Below the pieces are notes generated by a model. That model ran no database searches, had not been told where the DNA came from, and was given only the letters and a program-made list of their open reading frames with translations. A stretch of 64,000 nt of DNA from positions 1 to 64,000 of the forward strand of contig NZ_JBLYUB010000023.1 in assembly GCF_049999945.1 (NCBI RefSeq), written 5' to 3'. Of this stretch, positions 33,940 through 43,311 are shown piece by piece. Each line of letters opens with the position of its first letter. Within the stretch, counting starts at the first letter, position 1. A program made the translations under genes and the position numbers. The DNA is from Planosporangium spinosum (GTDB lineage Bacteria > Actinomycetota > Actinomycetes > Mycobacteriales > Micromonosporaceae).

Positions 33940-36486
33940 TTACTCGTGGGCGATCGCCCCCAGGACGTTGATCCGTGCCGCCCGGATCGCCGGCAGCACC
34001 GCGGCGACGACGCCGACCAGTCCGGCGAGGACCAGGTACACCGCCATCCGCGACCACGGCAGCGACAGCTCGGTGAAGCCCTCGTCACGCAGCGCCCGTA
34101 CCGCCGCCGCACCGAGACCGCTGCCGACCGCGAGGCCCAGCAGCGCGCCGAACACGGAGATCACCACCGACTCGACGGTCACCATGCGCATCATCTGCAC
34201 CCGGCGCAGCCCGATCGCCCGCAGCAGCCCCAGTTCGCGGGTCCGTTCCAGCACCGACAGCGCGAGCGTGTTGACGATGCCGAGCACGGCGATCAGTACG
34301 GCCAGCGCGAGCAGGATCTGGATCATCATCAGGAGGCCGTCGAGCTGCCTGGCCTGCTGGTCGATGTACCCGCTGCGGTCGGTGACGTTGACCTCGGGGC
34401 TGTCGGCGAGCAGTGTGTCGATCCGGTCGCGGACGGCCGCCACGCCGGTACCCGGCGCCACCCGCACGTACGCCCACGACGGCTGCGGTACCCGCAGGTC
34501 GGGTATGACCGACGGGGACAGCATGATGCTGTTGAACACGTCGTTCCTGGCCAGTACGGCCGCGACCGTCATGGTGTGCGGAGCCCCGCGCGACAGCTGC
34601 ACCGTGACGGTCGAACCGGCGTGCAGGTTCAGCGTCTTCGCGCGCGCCTCGTCCAGCACGAGCTGGTCGGGGCCGAGCGTGGCAATGGTGCCCTCCGTGG
34701 CCCGCAGCGGGAACATGTCGGCCAGCGCGGGCAGGTCGGTCACGACGCTGACCCCCCAGCCCTTGCCGTTGACCATCGCCCGGTCGTAGTACTCGCCGGC
34801 GACGGCGCGTACCCCGGACATCCGCCTGATCTGGTCCAGGACCGCGGCGTCGAACGTCGGCGGCATCTCGGCCATCTGGTCGCCCGACACGATCAGGTCG
34901 GCCTTGACCAGCGTGTCGCCCTGCTTGTGCATCGTGGTCTTCGCCGAGGCCAGGACCACGTTCACCCCGGTGATCAGGGCCAGGCCGACCATGAGCGCGG
35001 CGGCGGTGATCGCGGTACGCCGGGGGTTGCGTCCGGAGTTGAGCCGGCCCAGCTTGCCCGGCACCGACCACGAGAACAGCAGGCCCAGCAGTGATACCAC
35101 CGGGCGGGCCAGCACCGGCGTCAGCAGCGCGACACCGATGAAACAGACCAGGACGCCGCTGAGGATCAGTGCCAGGGTGCTGCCGTGCGCCCGGCCCGAC
35201 AGCCCGTACCCGAGGATCGCGGCCCCGACCGCGGCCACCAGGCTGCCGGCGACGGTGATCTTTGTCAGCGGCCGGTCCGGGGTGGCGACCTCCTGCAGCG
35301 CGGCCACCGGCGGGATCCGGGAGGCGCGCAGCGCCGGCAGCAACGCCGCGACGAGGGTGACGAGCAGGCCCACCGCGAACGCGCCGATGACGGCCGCCGC
35401 CGGTACGCCGATGCTCGCCAGCGGCAGGTCGGCGCCGCCGAGGTGGCCGAACAGCCAGGCCAGTCCGGCGCCGACGCCGATCCCGGCGGCCAGTCCGACC
35501 ACGGACGCGACGAGGCCGATGATGGTCGCCTCGACCAGGACCGCGCCGATCATCTGGCGGCGGCTGGCGCCCACCGCGCGCATCAGAGCCAGTTCCCTGG
35601 TGCGCTGCGCGACGATGATCGAGAAGGTGTTGAGGATCAGGAACACGCCGACGAACAGCGCCACCCCGGCGAAGCCGAGCAGGATGTTGTTGAAGAAGCT
35701 GAGGCCCTGGCGGAAGTCGCCGACCGTCTCGTCCTGCAGTTGCTTGCCGGTCTTGACGACGTAACCGTCGCCGACCGCCGCGCGGACCGCGTCGCGCACC
35801 TTCTCCGGGCTCTGCCCGGACGCGGCGGTGACGTCGATGCTCGAGTACGTACCCGGCGCGCCGAGCATCAGCTCCTGCGCGACCGGCTCGGTGAAGTCGA
35901 CCTCCATCGCCCCGCCGATCGAGTCCCGGTCGCCGCTGTAGCCGAAGATGCCGACGAGGGTGAAGGTCTTCTTCGGCTGCAGGGTGAGCACACCGACGCG
36001 GTCGCCCACCGTGATACCGGCGGCCTTCGCGAGCGCGGCGTTGACGGCGATCTCGTCGGCGGCCTGCGGGCCGCGCCCCTCGCGCAGCTGGACCAGCTCG
36101 GAGGTACCGGTCCAGTTGGCGCCCAGCCGGGGTGGTCCGAACGACGTGACGACCTTGCCGTTCCTGCCGATGACGCGGGCGCCATCGGCGGCCGCCACCC
36201 CGGTCGCCGACGCCACGCCGGGCGCCGACCGTACCTTCGCGACGAGGTCGGCGGGCAGGTTGGTGGGCCGTTCACCGCTGTCGACGCCGGCCACCGCCGG
36301 CTTCGCCCTCACCTGTACGTCGGTGCCGGCGAAGACGCTGGCGAACAGGCTGTCGAACGAGCGTCCCAGCGTATCGGTGAGCACGAACGCCCCCGACACG
36401 AACATCACCCCGAGGACCACCGCGAGACCGGACAGGACCAGCCGCAGCTTGCGGGACAGGACGCTCTTGAGCGTGGCGCGGAGCAT
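33940..36486 (-). CDS. ABC transporter permease, FtsX/MacB type (two FtsX domains)
   Basis: The 848-residue permease starts MLRATLKSVLSRKLRLVLSG, the usual first transmembrane region, then a MacB-type extracytoplasmic domain (residues 45-240). The first FtsX domain follows (FILNTFSIIVAQRTRELALMRAVGAS-like region), then a middle membrane block, a second extracytoplasmic domain (residues 500-690) and a second FtsX domain (NTLALSVLERTRELGLLRAI). Such proteins export lipoproteins, lipids or antimicrobial peptides, or act mechanically across the envelope. ATG 36486 is two bases after the ATPase stop. It is a paralogue of the permease at 37660-40221. Confidence 0.9.
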   Translation of the reverse strand: MLRATLKSVLSRKLRLVLSGLAVVLGVMFVSGAFVLTDTLGRSFDSLFASVFAGTDVQVRAKPAVAGVDSGERPTNLPADLVAKVRSAPGVASATGVAAADGARVIGRNGKVVTSFGPPRLGANWTGTSELVQLREGRGPQAADEIAVNAALAKAAGITVGDRVGVLTLQPKKTFTLVGIFGYSGDRDSIGGAMEVDFTEPVAQELMLGAPGTYSSIDVTAASGQSPEKVRDAVRAAVGDGYVVKTGKQLQDETVGDFRQGLSFFNNILLGFAGVALFVGVFLILNTFSIIVAQRTRELALMRAVGASRRQMIGAVLVEATIIGLVASVVGLAAGIGVGAGLAWLFGHLGGADLPLASIGVPAAAVIGAFAVGLLVTLVAALLPALRASRIPPVAALQEVATPDRPLTKITVAGSLVAAVGAAILGYGLSGRAHGSTLALILSGVLVCFIGVALLTPVLARPVVSLLGLLFSWSVPGKLGRLNSGRNPRRTAITAAALMVGLALITGVNVVLASAKTTMHKQGDTLVKADLIVSGDQMAEMPPTFDAAVLDQIRRMSGVRAVAGEYYDRAMVNGKGWGVSVVTDLPALADMFPLRATEGTIATLGPDQLVLDEARAKTLNLHAGSTVTVQLSRGAPHTMTVAAVLARNDVFNSIMLSPSVIPDLRVPQPSWAYVRVAPGTGVAAVRDRIDTLLADSPEVNVTDRSGYIDQQARQLDGLLMMIQILLALAVLIAVLGIVNTLALSVLERTRELGLLRAIGLRRVQMMRMVTVESVVISVFGALLGLAVGSGLGAAAVRALRDEGFTELSLPWSRMAVYLVLAGLVGVVAAVLPAIRAARINVLGAIAHE

Positions 36487-36488
36487 GG

Positions 36489-37277
36489 TCAGGCCACCGC
36501 CGCCAGCGAGTCGAGGCGCTTCATCGTGTCGAGAACGGCGTCCGCGGTGGGTGCCGTCAGTCCGGTGACGATCTGGCCGTCGGCGAGGAAGATGACGCGG
36601 TCGGCGTAGGAGGCGGCGTTCGCGTCGTGGGTGACCATGACGATGGTCTGGCCGAATTCGCGGACGGAGTTGCGTAGGAAGCTCAGGACCTCGGCGCCGG
36701 AGCGGGAGTCGAGGTTGCCGGTGGGTTCGTCGGCGAAGATGACTTCCGGTCGGCTGACGAGGGCGCGGGCGCAGGCGACGCGTTGTTGTTGTCCGCCGGA
36801 CAGTTGGGTGGGGCGGTGGCGGAGGCGGTCGCGGAGGCCGACGGTGTCGATGACGGTGTCGAACCACTGGCGGTCGGGTTTGCGGCCGGCGATCGACAGT
36901 GGCAGCAGGATGTTCTCCTCGGCCGTGAGCGTGGGCAGCAGGTTGAACTGCTGGAAGATGAACCCGACCTGGTCGCGGCGCAGCCGGGTCAGACCACGGT
37001 CGCTCAGGCCGGTGATCGGTGTGTCGCCCACGTACACCTCGCCGCGGGTGACCGAGTCCAGCCCGGCCAGGCAGTGCATCAGGGTCGACTTGCCCGAGCC
37101 CGACGGCCCCATGATGGCGGTGAAGCGGCCCCGTTCCAGCTCCACGCTCACCCCGCGCAGCGCCGCCACCTCGGCCTCGCCGCTGCCGTACACCTTCCAC
37201 ACGTCGACGGCGCGTGCCGCCGCGTCGCCGGTACGCGCCCCGTCCGTCCTGAGTGCTCCACCCATCGTGAGTGTCAC
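36489..37277 (-). CDS. ABC transporter ATP-binding protein, MacB/LolD type
   Basis: The 262-residue ATPase has Walker A GPSGSGKS at 57-64, Q-loop IFQQFNLLPTLTAEEN, signature LSGGQQQRVACARAL, Walker B VIFADEPTGNLD and switch MVTHDANAASYADR. GTG 37277 is chosen for its AAGGAGG site five bases upstream. The central 409 bases (36575-36983) match the paralogue at 40322-40730 with one mismatch and use CAA, GAA and CTA codons unlike their surroundings. The gene forms a pair with the FtsX-type permease directly downstream. Confidence 0.93.
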   Translation of the reverse strand: MTLTMGGALRTDGARTGDAAARAVDVWKVYGSGEAEVAALRGVSVELERGRFTAIMGPSGSGKSTLMHCLAGLDSVTRGEVYVGDTPITGLSDRGLTRLRRDQVGFIFQQFNLLPTLTAEENILLPLSIAGRKPDRQWFDTVIDTVGLRDRLRHRPTQLSGGQQQRVACARALVSRPEVIFADEPTGNLDSRSGAEVLSFLRNSVREFGQTIVMVTHDANAASYADRVIFLADGQIVTGLTAPTADAVLDTMKRLDSLAAVA

Positions 37278-37659
37278 CGGTCCTCCTTCGGTCATCGCGG
37301 TTCCACACTCATCGTCGCGGCGCTGACGTGCGGTTTCGTCGCTCTCTCGGTGGAGGCCGCCACCGGTTTCCGGCTCGGGGTCCGCCCGCACCGCCCCTCA
37401 GGGAAAATCCCGGATACGCCGCCGGCCACGGTGGCCGCCGGCACCGCCGATCCGCGTCCCACCAGGCGTTCCGTCGCTCAGGGGAGCCCGGAGAGGGCCG
37501 TTTCATCCCACCGGGGTGCCGCCCCCGGTCGGGCGGGCCGGGACGCCCGTGGCGGAGGGCGGCTGCCGTGGCGTACGTGGCGCGGTGGAGGTGCCCGGTA
37601 CAGACGAGGGCGCCCCTTCCACCGCGCGGTGGAAGGGGCGCCCTCGTCGGGTCACCGGC
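37278..37659. other. 382-bp gap between the two ABC transporter pairs
   Basis: The gap holds the large palindrome described below and the presumed minus-strand promoter of the first transporter pair. I see no credible gene. The remainder is ordinary high-GC sequence. Confidence 0.5.
37603..37648 (-). terminator. 46-bp perfect palindrome after the second ABC permease
   Basis: Positions 37603-37625 are the exact reverse complement of 37626-37648. As RNA it forms a 21-pair stem with a four-base loop, 12 bases after the stop of the minus-strand permease. It is the longest uninterrupted symmetry in the window. Confidence 0.75.
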
Positions 37660-40221
37660 CTACTCGTACGCGATCGCGTTCAGCACGTTGAGCCGGGCCG
37701 CCCGGATCGCCGGGATGATCGCCGCGACCACGCCGACGAACGCGCCGGCCACGACATAGCCGATCATCAGGCCCCACGGCAGCGACAGCTCGGTGATCCC
37801 CTTGTCCTTGAGGGCGTGGACCACGGCCGCCCCGAGCCCGGCGCCGACGGCGATGCCGAGCAGCGCGCCGAACAGGGAGATGACGACCGACTCGACGGTG
37901 ATCATCCGCATCGTCTGGGCGCGGCGCAGCCCGATGGCCCGCAGCATGCCGAGTTCGCGGGTGCGTTCGAGGACCGACAGCACCAGCGTGTTGATGATGC
38001 CGAGGACCGCGATGAGCATGGCCACGAACAGCAGTACCTGCACGATGGTCAGCACGATGTCGAAGATCTGCATCTGGTTGCCCAGCCACTCGTCGCGGGT
38101 CGCCGCGCTGACCTCCGGGCTGTCGGCGAGGATCCGGTCGACCTCGCCCTTGACGGCCGTCGCGTCGGCACCGGGCCGCAGCTTGACGAACGCCTCGACG
38201 GCCGTGGGGGCACGGAACCCGGCCATCGCGTCCTGCCAGGAGATCAGGAAACTGCCACTGCCCACCCCGGTGGCGGTGTAGATGCCGGCCAGGCGGAACT
38301 GGCGAGCCTCGCCGCGGGGTAGTTGGACCGGGACCGGGTCGCCGACCTTCCACTTGCGGTTCTTCGCCGTGTTGTCGTCGACGATGAGGTCACCGGCGCC
38401 CAGCGTGTCGATCCGGCCCTCCTTCGCGGTGAGCTTGAGGATCCGGACCGCGGCCGCCTGGTCGTCGAAGGCTCCGAGGTACCGCTGCGTGCCGCCGACC
38501 GTCGCCATGTCGTACGTCTCGCCGGCGACCGAGTCCACGCTGGACAGCGCACGTACCTGCCGCAGCGCCGCCGGGTCGATCGCCGGCGGGATCGCCGACG
38601 TCTGCTGGCCGGAGATGACCAGGTCGGCAGCGAGCTGCTTGTCGATGACCTTGCTGACGCTGTCGCTGACCGACGTGAAGATCGTGCTGATGCCGGTGAC
38701 CAGCGCGATGCTGATCATCATCGCCGCTGCGGTGATCGCGGTACGGCGCGGGTTGCGCGCGGAGTTGCGCCGCCCCAGCTGCCCCGGTACCGACCAGGCG
38801 AACAGCCGTCCCAGCAGCGACACGATCGGCCGGCCCAGTAGCGGGGTCAGCAGCGCGACCGCGATGAACGTGGTGAAGACGCCGCCGACCACCCACCAGA
38901 TGGTGTTGCCGTGCGCCTTGCCCGACAGGCCGAACGCGAGCGCGCCGCCGCCGGCGGTCAGCAGGGCACCACCGGCGACGGTCAACCGGGTCAGCGGCCG
39001 GTCGGCGGTGTTGGCCTGGCGCATCGCGGCGACCGGAGGCACCCGCGAGGCCTGGAAGGCCGGCAGCAGGGCGGCGGTGATGGTCACCCCGACCCCGACG
39101 ACGAACGACACGATCCACGCCGCCGGCGGTACCCCGATCCCGGCGACCTGCAGGTCGCCGGTGAGCCTGGCCAGCGCGAACGCTCCGCCGGAGCCGATCC
39201 CGACGCCCAGGCCGAGGCCGATCAGCCACGACACGACACCGATCACCGAGGCCTCCAGCAGCACCGACCCGATCATCTGGCCCCGGCTGGCGCCCATCGC
39301 GCGCAGCAGCGCCAGCTCCTGGGTGCGCTGCGCGACGATGATCGAGAAGGTGTTGAGGATCAGGAACACCCCGACCAGCAGGGCCACGGCCGCGAAGCCG
39401 AGCAGGATGTACGTGACGAACGACAGCCCCTTCTTGATCTGGTCGGACTGCTTCTTGGCCAGATCCTTACCCGTGTCGACCTGGTACGCCGTGCCCAGCT
39501 CGGTGCGCAGGGCGTCGCGTACCTTCGTCAGATCCCGCTTGTCGGTGACCTTGACGTCGATGACGTTGTAGACGCCGGTTGCGCCGAGCATGAGCCGCTG
39601 GGCCACCGGCTCGGTGAACGCGATCATCTGCTCGCCGCCGACGGAGTCCCGGCCACCCTGGTATCCGATGATGCCCACCACCGTGAACATCTTCTTCGGC
39701 TCGAGGGTGAGGACTCCGATCTGCTCGCCGATGGTGAAGTTGCCGGCCTTGGCCAGGCCGGCGTTGATGACGATCTCGTCGTCGGACCGCGGGCCGCGGC
39801 CTTCGCGCAGCGAGACCAGGTCGTCCTCGCCGGTCCAGTTGGTGCCGAAGCGGGGAGCGCCACCGCCGGCGCCGCCCACGACCTTGCCGTTGTGCCCGAC
39901 GGCCCGGGCGCCCTCGGCCGCGACCGAACCGGTCGCCTTCGCCACGCCGGGGACCGCCGCCACCTTCTTCACCACGCCAGCCTCGATGGTGGCCGCTGTC
40001 GCGGGAGCGTCGTCGGCGCCGCCGTTCACCTTCGGCTTGGCGCTGACCTGGATGTCGGTGTAGTCGTACACGCTGGTGAACAGCGAGTCGAAGGTGCGTC
40101 CCAGGGTGTCCGACAGGACGAACGCCCCCGACACGAACATCACCGCCAGGACGACCGCGAGGCCCGACAGCAGCAGTCGCAGCTTGCGGGACAGCAGGCT
40201 CTTGAGAGTCGCGCGCAGCAT
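37660..40221 (-). CDS. ABC transporter permease, FtsX/MacB type (paralogue)
   Basis: The 853-residue permease has the same architecture as its neighbour: MLRATLKSLLSRKLRLLLSG, extracytoplasmic MacB-like domain, FtsX domain ending QTQELALLRAMGASRGQMIG, central membrane block, second extracytoplasmic domain and C-terminal FtsX domain (NTLVLSVLERTRELGMLRAI). Unlike the ATPases, the two permeases have diverged clearly along most of their length. The ATG overlaps the ATPase TGA by one base (TGATG). Substrate unknown. Confidence 0.9.
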   Translation of the reverse strand: MLRATLKSLLSRKLRLLLSGLAVVLAVMFVSGAFVLSDTLGRTFDSLFTSVYDYTDIQVSAKPKVNGGADDAPATAATIEAGVVKKVAAVPGVAKATGSVAAEGARAVGHNGKVVGGAGGGAPRFGTNWTGEDDLVSLREGRGPRSDDEIVINAGLAKAGNFTIGEQIGVLTLEPKKMFTVVGIIGYQGGRDSVGGEQMIAFTEPVAQRLMLGATGVYNVIDVKVTDKRDLTKVRDALRTELGTAYQVDTGKDLAKKQSDQIKKGLSFVTYILLGFAAVALLVGVFLILNTFSIIVAQRTQELALLRAMGASRGQMIGSVLLEASVIGVVSWLIGLGLGVGIGSGGAFALARLTGDLQVAGIGVPPAAWIVSFVVGVGVTITAALLPAFQASRVPPVAAMRQANTADRPLTRLTVAGGALLTAGGGALAFGLSGKAHGNTIWWVVGGVFTTFIAVALLTPLLGRPIVSLLGRLFAWSVPGQLGRRNSARNPRRTAITAAAMMISIALVTGISTIFTSVSDSVSKVIDKQLAADLVISGQQTSAIPPAIDPAALRQVRALSSVDSVAGETYDMATVGGTQRYLGAFDDQAAAVRILKLTAKEGRIDTLGAGDLIVDDNTAKNRKWKVGDPVPVQLPRGEARQFRLAGIYTATGVGSGSFLISWQDAMAGFRAPTAVEAFVKLRPGADATAVKGEVDRILADSPEVSAATRDEWLGNQMQIFDIVLTIVQVLLFVAMLIAVLGIINTLVLSVLERTRELGMLRAIGLRRAQTMRMITVESVVISLFGALLGIAVGAGLGAAVVHALKDKGITELSLPWGLMIGYVVAGAFVGVVAAIIPAIRAARLNVLNAIAYE

Positions 40222-41000
40222 CACACGGCCCCGTCGAGCAGGTCGGCGGCGGCCACGTCGAGGCGCTTGAGCCGGTCGAGGACGGCCTCGGCGTTCGGGT
40301 CGCGGAGCTCGTCGACGATCCGGCCGTCGGCGAGGAAGATGACGCGGTCGGCGTAGGAGGCGGCGTTCGCGTCGTGGGTGACCATGACGATGGTCTGGCC
40401 GAATTCGCGGACGGAGTTGCGTAGGAAGCTCAGGACCTCGGCGCCGGAGCGGGAGTCGAGGTTGCCGGTGGGTTCGTCGGCGAAGATGACTTCCGGTCGG
40501 CTGACGAGGGCGCGGGCGCAGGCGACGCGTTGTTGTTGTCCGCCGGACAGTTGGGTGGGGCGGTGGCGGAGGCGGTCGCGGAGGCCGACGGTGTCGATGA
40601 CGGTGTCGAACCACTGGCGGTCGGGTTTGCGGCCGGCGATCGACAGCGGCAGCAGGATGTTCTCCTCGGCCGTGAGCGTGGGCAGCAGGTTGAACTGCTG
40701 GAAGATGAACCCGACCTGGTCGCGGCGCAGGTCCGTGAGGGCCCGGTCACCCAGCCCCGTCACGCGCGTGTCACCGACGAAGACCTCTCCCCGGGTGACC
40801 GAGTCCAGCCCGGCCAGGCAGTGCATCAGGGTCGACTTGCCCGAGCCCGACGGCCCCATGATGGCGGTGAAGCGGCCCCGTTCCAGTTCCACGCTCACCC
40901 CGTGCAGCGCGATGACCTGGGCCTCGCCGCTGCCGTACACCTTCCACACATCCACCGCACGAGCGGCGGCGTCCGCCGCCGTCGAGAGCGTCGCGGTCAC
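40221..41000 (-). CDS. ABC transporter ATP-binding protein, MacB/LolD type (paralogue)
   Basis: The 259-residue ATPase has Walker A GPSGSGKS at 49-56, signature LSGGQQQRVACARAL, Walker B VIFADEPTGNLD and the H-loop MVTHDANAASY. Its N- and C-terminal ends differ from the first ATPase, but the middle is almost identical at DNA level (40322-40730), and a second near-identical stretch spans the Walker A region. It is the first gene after the response regulator (245-base gap) and probably the first of the transporter cluster to be transcribed. Start GTG 41000. Confidence 0.93.
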   Translation of the reverse strand: MTATLSTAADAAARAVDVWKVYGSGEAQVIALHGVSVELERGRFTAIMGPSGSGKSTLMHCLAGLDSVTRGEVFVGDTRVTGLGDRALTDLRRDQVGFIFQQFNLLPTLTAEENILLPLSIAGRKPDRQWFDTVIDTVGLRDRLRHRPTQLSGGQQQRVACARALVSRPEVIFADEPTGNLDSRSGAEVLSFLRNSVREFGQTIVMVTHDANAASYADRVIFLADGRIVDELRDPNAEAVLDRLKRLDVAAADLLDGAV

Positions 41001-41245
41001 GTTTCGTCCCTTCGAGAGATCCCCGTTTCATTCCACACCCGACGGTAGGTGGTGTGCGCGACCCGCGAGTCGTCCGCGGGGATGCTCGTCACGTACTTCT
41101 CGCGGGGGAGGGAACCTCCCCCTGGCGGTGGTCGGCCGTTCGGCGCGGATCAGCAGTACGTCCGGCGGGTGCGGTCAGCCGTTCGGTGCGGGTCCGCCGC
41201 GCGCCCGTTCGTTGGGCGGTCCGCAACGCGCCGTCCCTCGGGCGG

Positions 41246-41920
41246 TCAGCCGCGCGGACGCACCAGCCCGCTCTCGTACGCGAGCACGACCGCCTGTACC
41301 CGGTCGCGCAGGCCAAGCTTGGTCAGCACGTGCCCCACGTGCGTCTTCACGGTCGTCTCGCTGACCTGCAGTGCCCGCGCGATCTCAGCGTTGGACAGTC
41401 CCCGGGCGACCTGCACCAGGACCTCCCGTTCGCGCTCGGTGAGCGTCTTGAGGTCCGGCGGCGGGGCGGCGTCCGGGTCGGGCAGCGTCTCGGCGAACCG
41501 GTCCAGCAGTCGCTTGAGGATGCGTGGCGCGACGACGGCCTCGCCGGCGGCGACCGTACGGATCGCGGTGACCAGGTCCTCGGCCGGAACGTCCTTGGCC
41601 AGGAAGCCGCTGGCGCCCGCGCGCAGCGCGCCGACGACGTACTCGTCCAGGTCGAACGTGGTCAGGATCAGCACCCGTACCGGCAGCCGCGCCGCCACGA
41701 TCGACCGCGTCGCCGCCACGCCGTCCATCCGGGGCATCCGGATGTCCATGAGCACCACGTCGGGCAGCAGGCGGCGGGCCAGGTCCACGGCCTCGGCGCC
41801 GTCCCCGGCCTCGCCGACCACGTCGAGGCCCGGCTCGCCGCCGAGCACCATGCGGAACCCGGTACGCAGCAGCGGCTGGTCGTCGGCGAGCAGTACCCGC
41901 ACCGGCCTCGATTCGCTCAC
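41246..41920 (-). CDS. NarL/FixJ-family response regulator
   Basis: The 224-residue regulator has a receiver domain with acidic pocket LLADDQP, phosphorylation site Asp59 in VVLMDIRMP and the conserved Lys in GASGFLAKDVPAEDL. A LuxR helix-turn-helix follows (LTEREREVLVQVARGLSNAE then RALQVSETTVKTHVGHVLTK). Its GTG overlaps the histidine kinase stop as GTGA, so the pair is co-translated. The adjacent downstream ABC exporters are the likely target genes, by position only. Confidence 0.95.
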   Translation of the reverse strand: MSESRPVRVLLADDQPLLRTGFRMVLGGEPGLDVVGEAGDGAEAVDLARRLLPDVVLMDIRMPRMDGVAATRSIVAARLPVRVLILTTFDLDEYVVGALRAGASGFLAKDVPAEDLVTAIRTVAAGEAVVAPRILKRLLDRFAETLPDPDAAPPPDLKTLTEREREVLVQVARGLSNAEIARALQVSETTVKTHVGHVLTKLGLRDRVQAVVLAYESGLVRPRG

Positions 41921-43122
41921 TGGCTTCCCCCGTCCAACGCCTCGACGGGGATTCTCGCCGACACCCGGAACCCGCCGCCGGGCCGGGGGCCGGTCCGGAT
42001 GGTGCCGCCGTAGAGGGTGACCCGTTCGCGCATGCCCAGCAGGCCGTGGCCGACCGGCCCGCCGCCCGGCCGCGGGCCCCGCCCGGTGTCGCAGACCTCC
42101 AGGGTCAGCCAGTACATGCCGATGTCGAGTCGTACCTCGGCGGTGGCCGAACCGGCGTGCTTGAGCGCGTTGGTCAGCGCCTCCTGCACGATCCGGTACA
42201 CCGTGAGCGCCACGGCCGGGTCGAGCGCACCGGCGTCGCCGTCAACGCGCAGGGTGACCGGCAGGCCCGCCTCCCGTACCTGTTCCACCAGGCCGGCCAG
42301 GTGCGCCAGGCCCGGCGGCGGCGCCAGTTCGCCGGCCGGTTCCTGGTCGGTGCGCAGCACGTCCAGCAGGCGTCGCATCTCCCGCAGCGCCGTCCGGCCG
42401 GTCTCCTCGATCGTGGCCAGCGCCTCGTCGGCGGCGGCCGGGTCGCGGTGCAGGGCACGGCGTGATCCGGTCGCCAGCACCCCCATCACGGCGACGTGAT
42501 GGGCGACCATGTCGTGCAGTTCGCGGGCGATGCGCCGCCGCTCGTCGGCGACCGCCTGCGCGGTGAGGGCCTGCTGGTTGTGCTCGGCGTCGCGAGCCCG
42601 GTCGACGAGCGCGGCGACGTAGGCGCGGCGATGGTGTACCGTCCGGCCGGCGGTGACGCACAGCAGCACGGTCATCAGCAGGAACACGACGAAGTACAGG
42701 GGCTCCAGTTGCATCGGCGGCAGCCGGGTGTCCAGCACGGTCAGCCCGGCGACCAGCGGGGGCGCCCACAGCAGGACCGCGACGAGCACCGCCCGCCGCA
42801 GCGACAGCCACGCGGCGGCCGTGTAGGTCAACACCACGACGGTCACCGCCTCGACCTGCAACAACCGGGGAACCAGGAGTGACACCAGCGTGTGCGTCGT
42901 GAGCAGCGCGACGGCCAGCATGGTGGCGCGCCGCCGCAGCGCGATCGTGGCCATCGCGAGCGCGGTCCACAGTAGCCCGACCGCCATCGGCGACGGCCAC
43001 GATCCGCCCGGACGGCATATCCACAGCATCGCAACGCCGCTGTACAGCAGCAGGGCCAGCAGCCCGTCGGCGAGTACCGGGTGGGTGCGCAGGTAGCTGC
43101 GCGGCTCCTGCCAGACGGTCAT
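41917..43122 (-). CDS. NarL-type sensor histidine kinase
   Basis: The 401-residue kinase has an N-terminal sensor block of about five hydrophobic segments (residues 20-155), then the HisKA_3 dimerisation domain with His203 in RRRIARELHDMVAHHV, and a HATPase domain with N box RIVQEALTNALKHAG and G2 region GHGLLGMRERVTLYGG. There is no large extracellular loop, so sensing is probably within or at the membrane, as in exporter-linked systems. ATG 43122. It forms a two-gene unit with the response regulator. Confidence 0.93.
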   Translation of the reverse strand: MTVWQEPRSYLRTHPVLADGLLALLLYSGVAMLWICRPGGSWPSPMAVGLLWTALAMATIALRRRATMLAVALLTTHTLVSLLVPRLLQVEAVTVVVLTYTAAAWLSLRRAVLVAVLLWAPPLVAGLTVLDTRLPPMQLEPLYFVVFLLMTVLLCVTAGRTVHHRRAYVAALVDRARDAEHNQQALTAQAVADERRRIARELHDMVAHHVAVMGVLATGSRRALHRDPAAADEALATIEETGRTALREMRRLLDVLRTDQEPAGELAPPPGLAHLAGLVEQVREAGLPVTLRVDGDAGALDPAVALTVYRIVQEALTNALKHAGSATAEVRLDIGMYWLTLEVCDTGRGPRPGGGPVGHGLLGMRERVTLYGGTIRTGPRPGGGFRVSARIPVEALDGGSQ

Positions 43123-43174
43123 GGCTTGAGACGGTAGCCGGCCGGCGGTCGGGCGGGGTCGTCGCCGTAGTGGA

Positions 43175-43204
43175 GGGTGTCTCCTCCCTGGGGAGGAGAC
43201 ACCC
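43175..43204 (-). terminator. 14-bp hairpin after the RecB-like nuclease gene
   Basis: Arms 43175-43188 and 43191-43204 are perfect complements (GGGTGTCTCCTCCC and its partner) with a two-base loop. It lies downstream of the minus-strand nuclease and upstream of the histidine kinase. Confidence 0.6.
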
Positions 43205-43225
43205 GGCGGAGACCCGGCGAATTGC

Positions 43226-43282
43226 GCCCGGCGGGGATCCTCACGGGTGTGCCCGGCGGGGATCCTCACGGGTGTGCCCGGC
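43226..43282. repeat. 25-bp tandem repeat (2.3 copies)
   Basis: The 25-base unit (43226-43250, 43251-43275) is followed by a seven-base partial copy. The two full copies are identical. Intergenic. Confidence 0.75.
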
Positions 43283-43311
43283 AAGGGCTGCCCGGGACCG
43301 TCCGCGGGCGG

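Noticed and set aside
36487..37308. A 1122-residue permease frame spanning the ATPase region
   Set aside because: The N-terminal third is an out-of-frame reading of the ATPase gene; the permease begins at ATG 36486.
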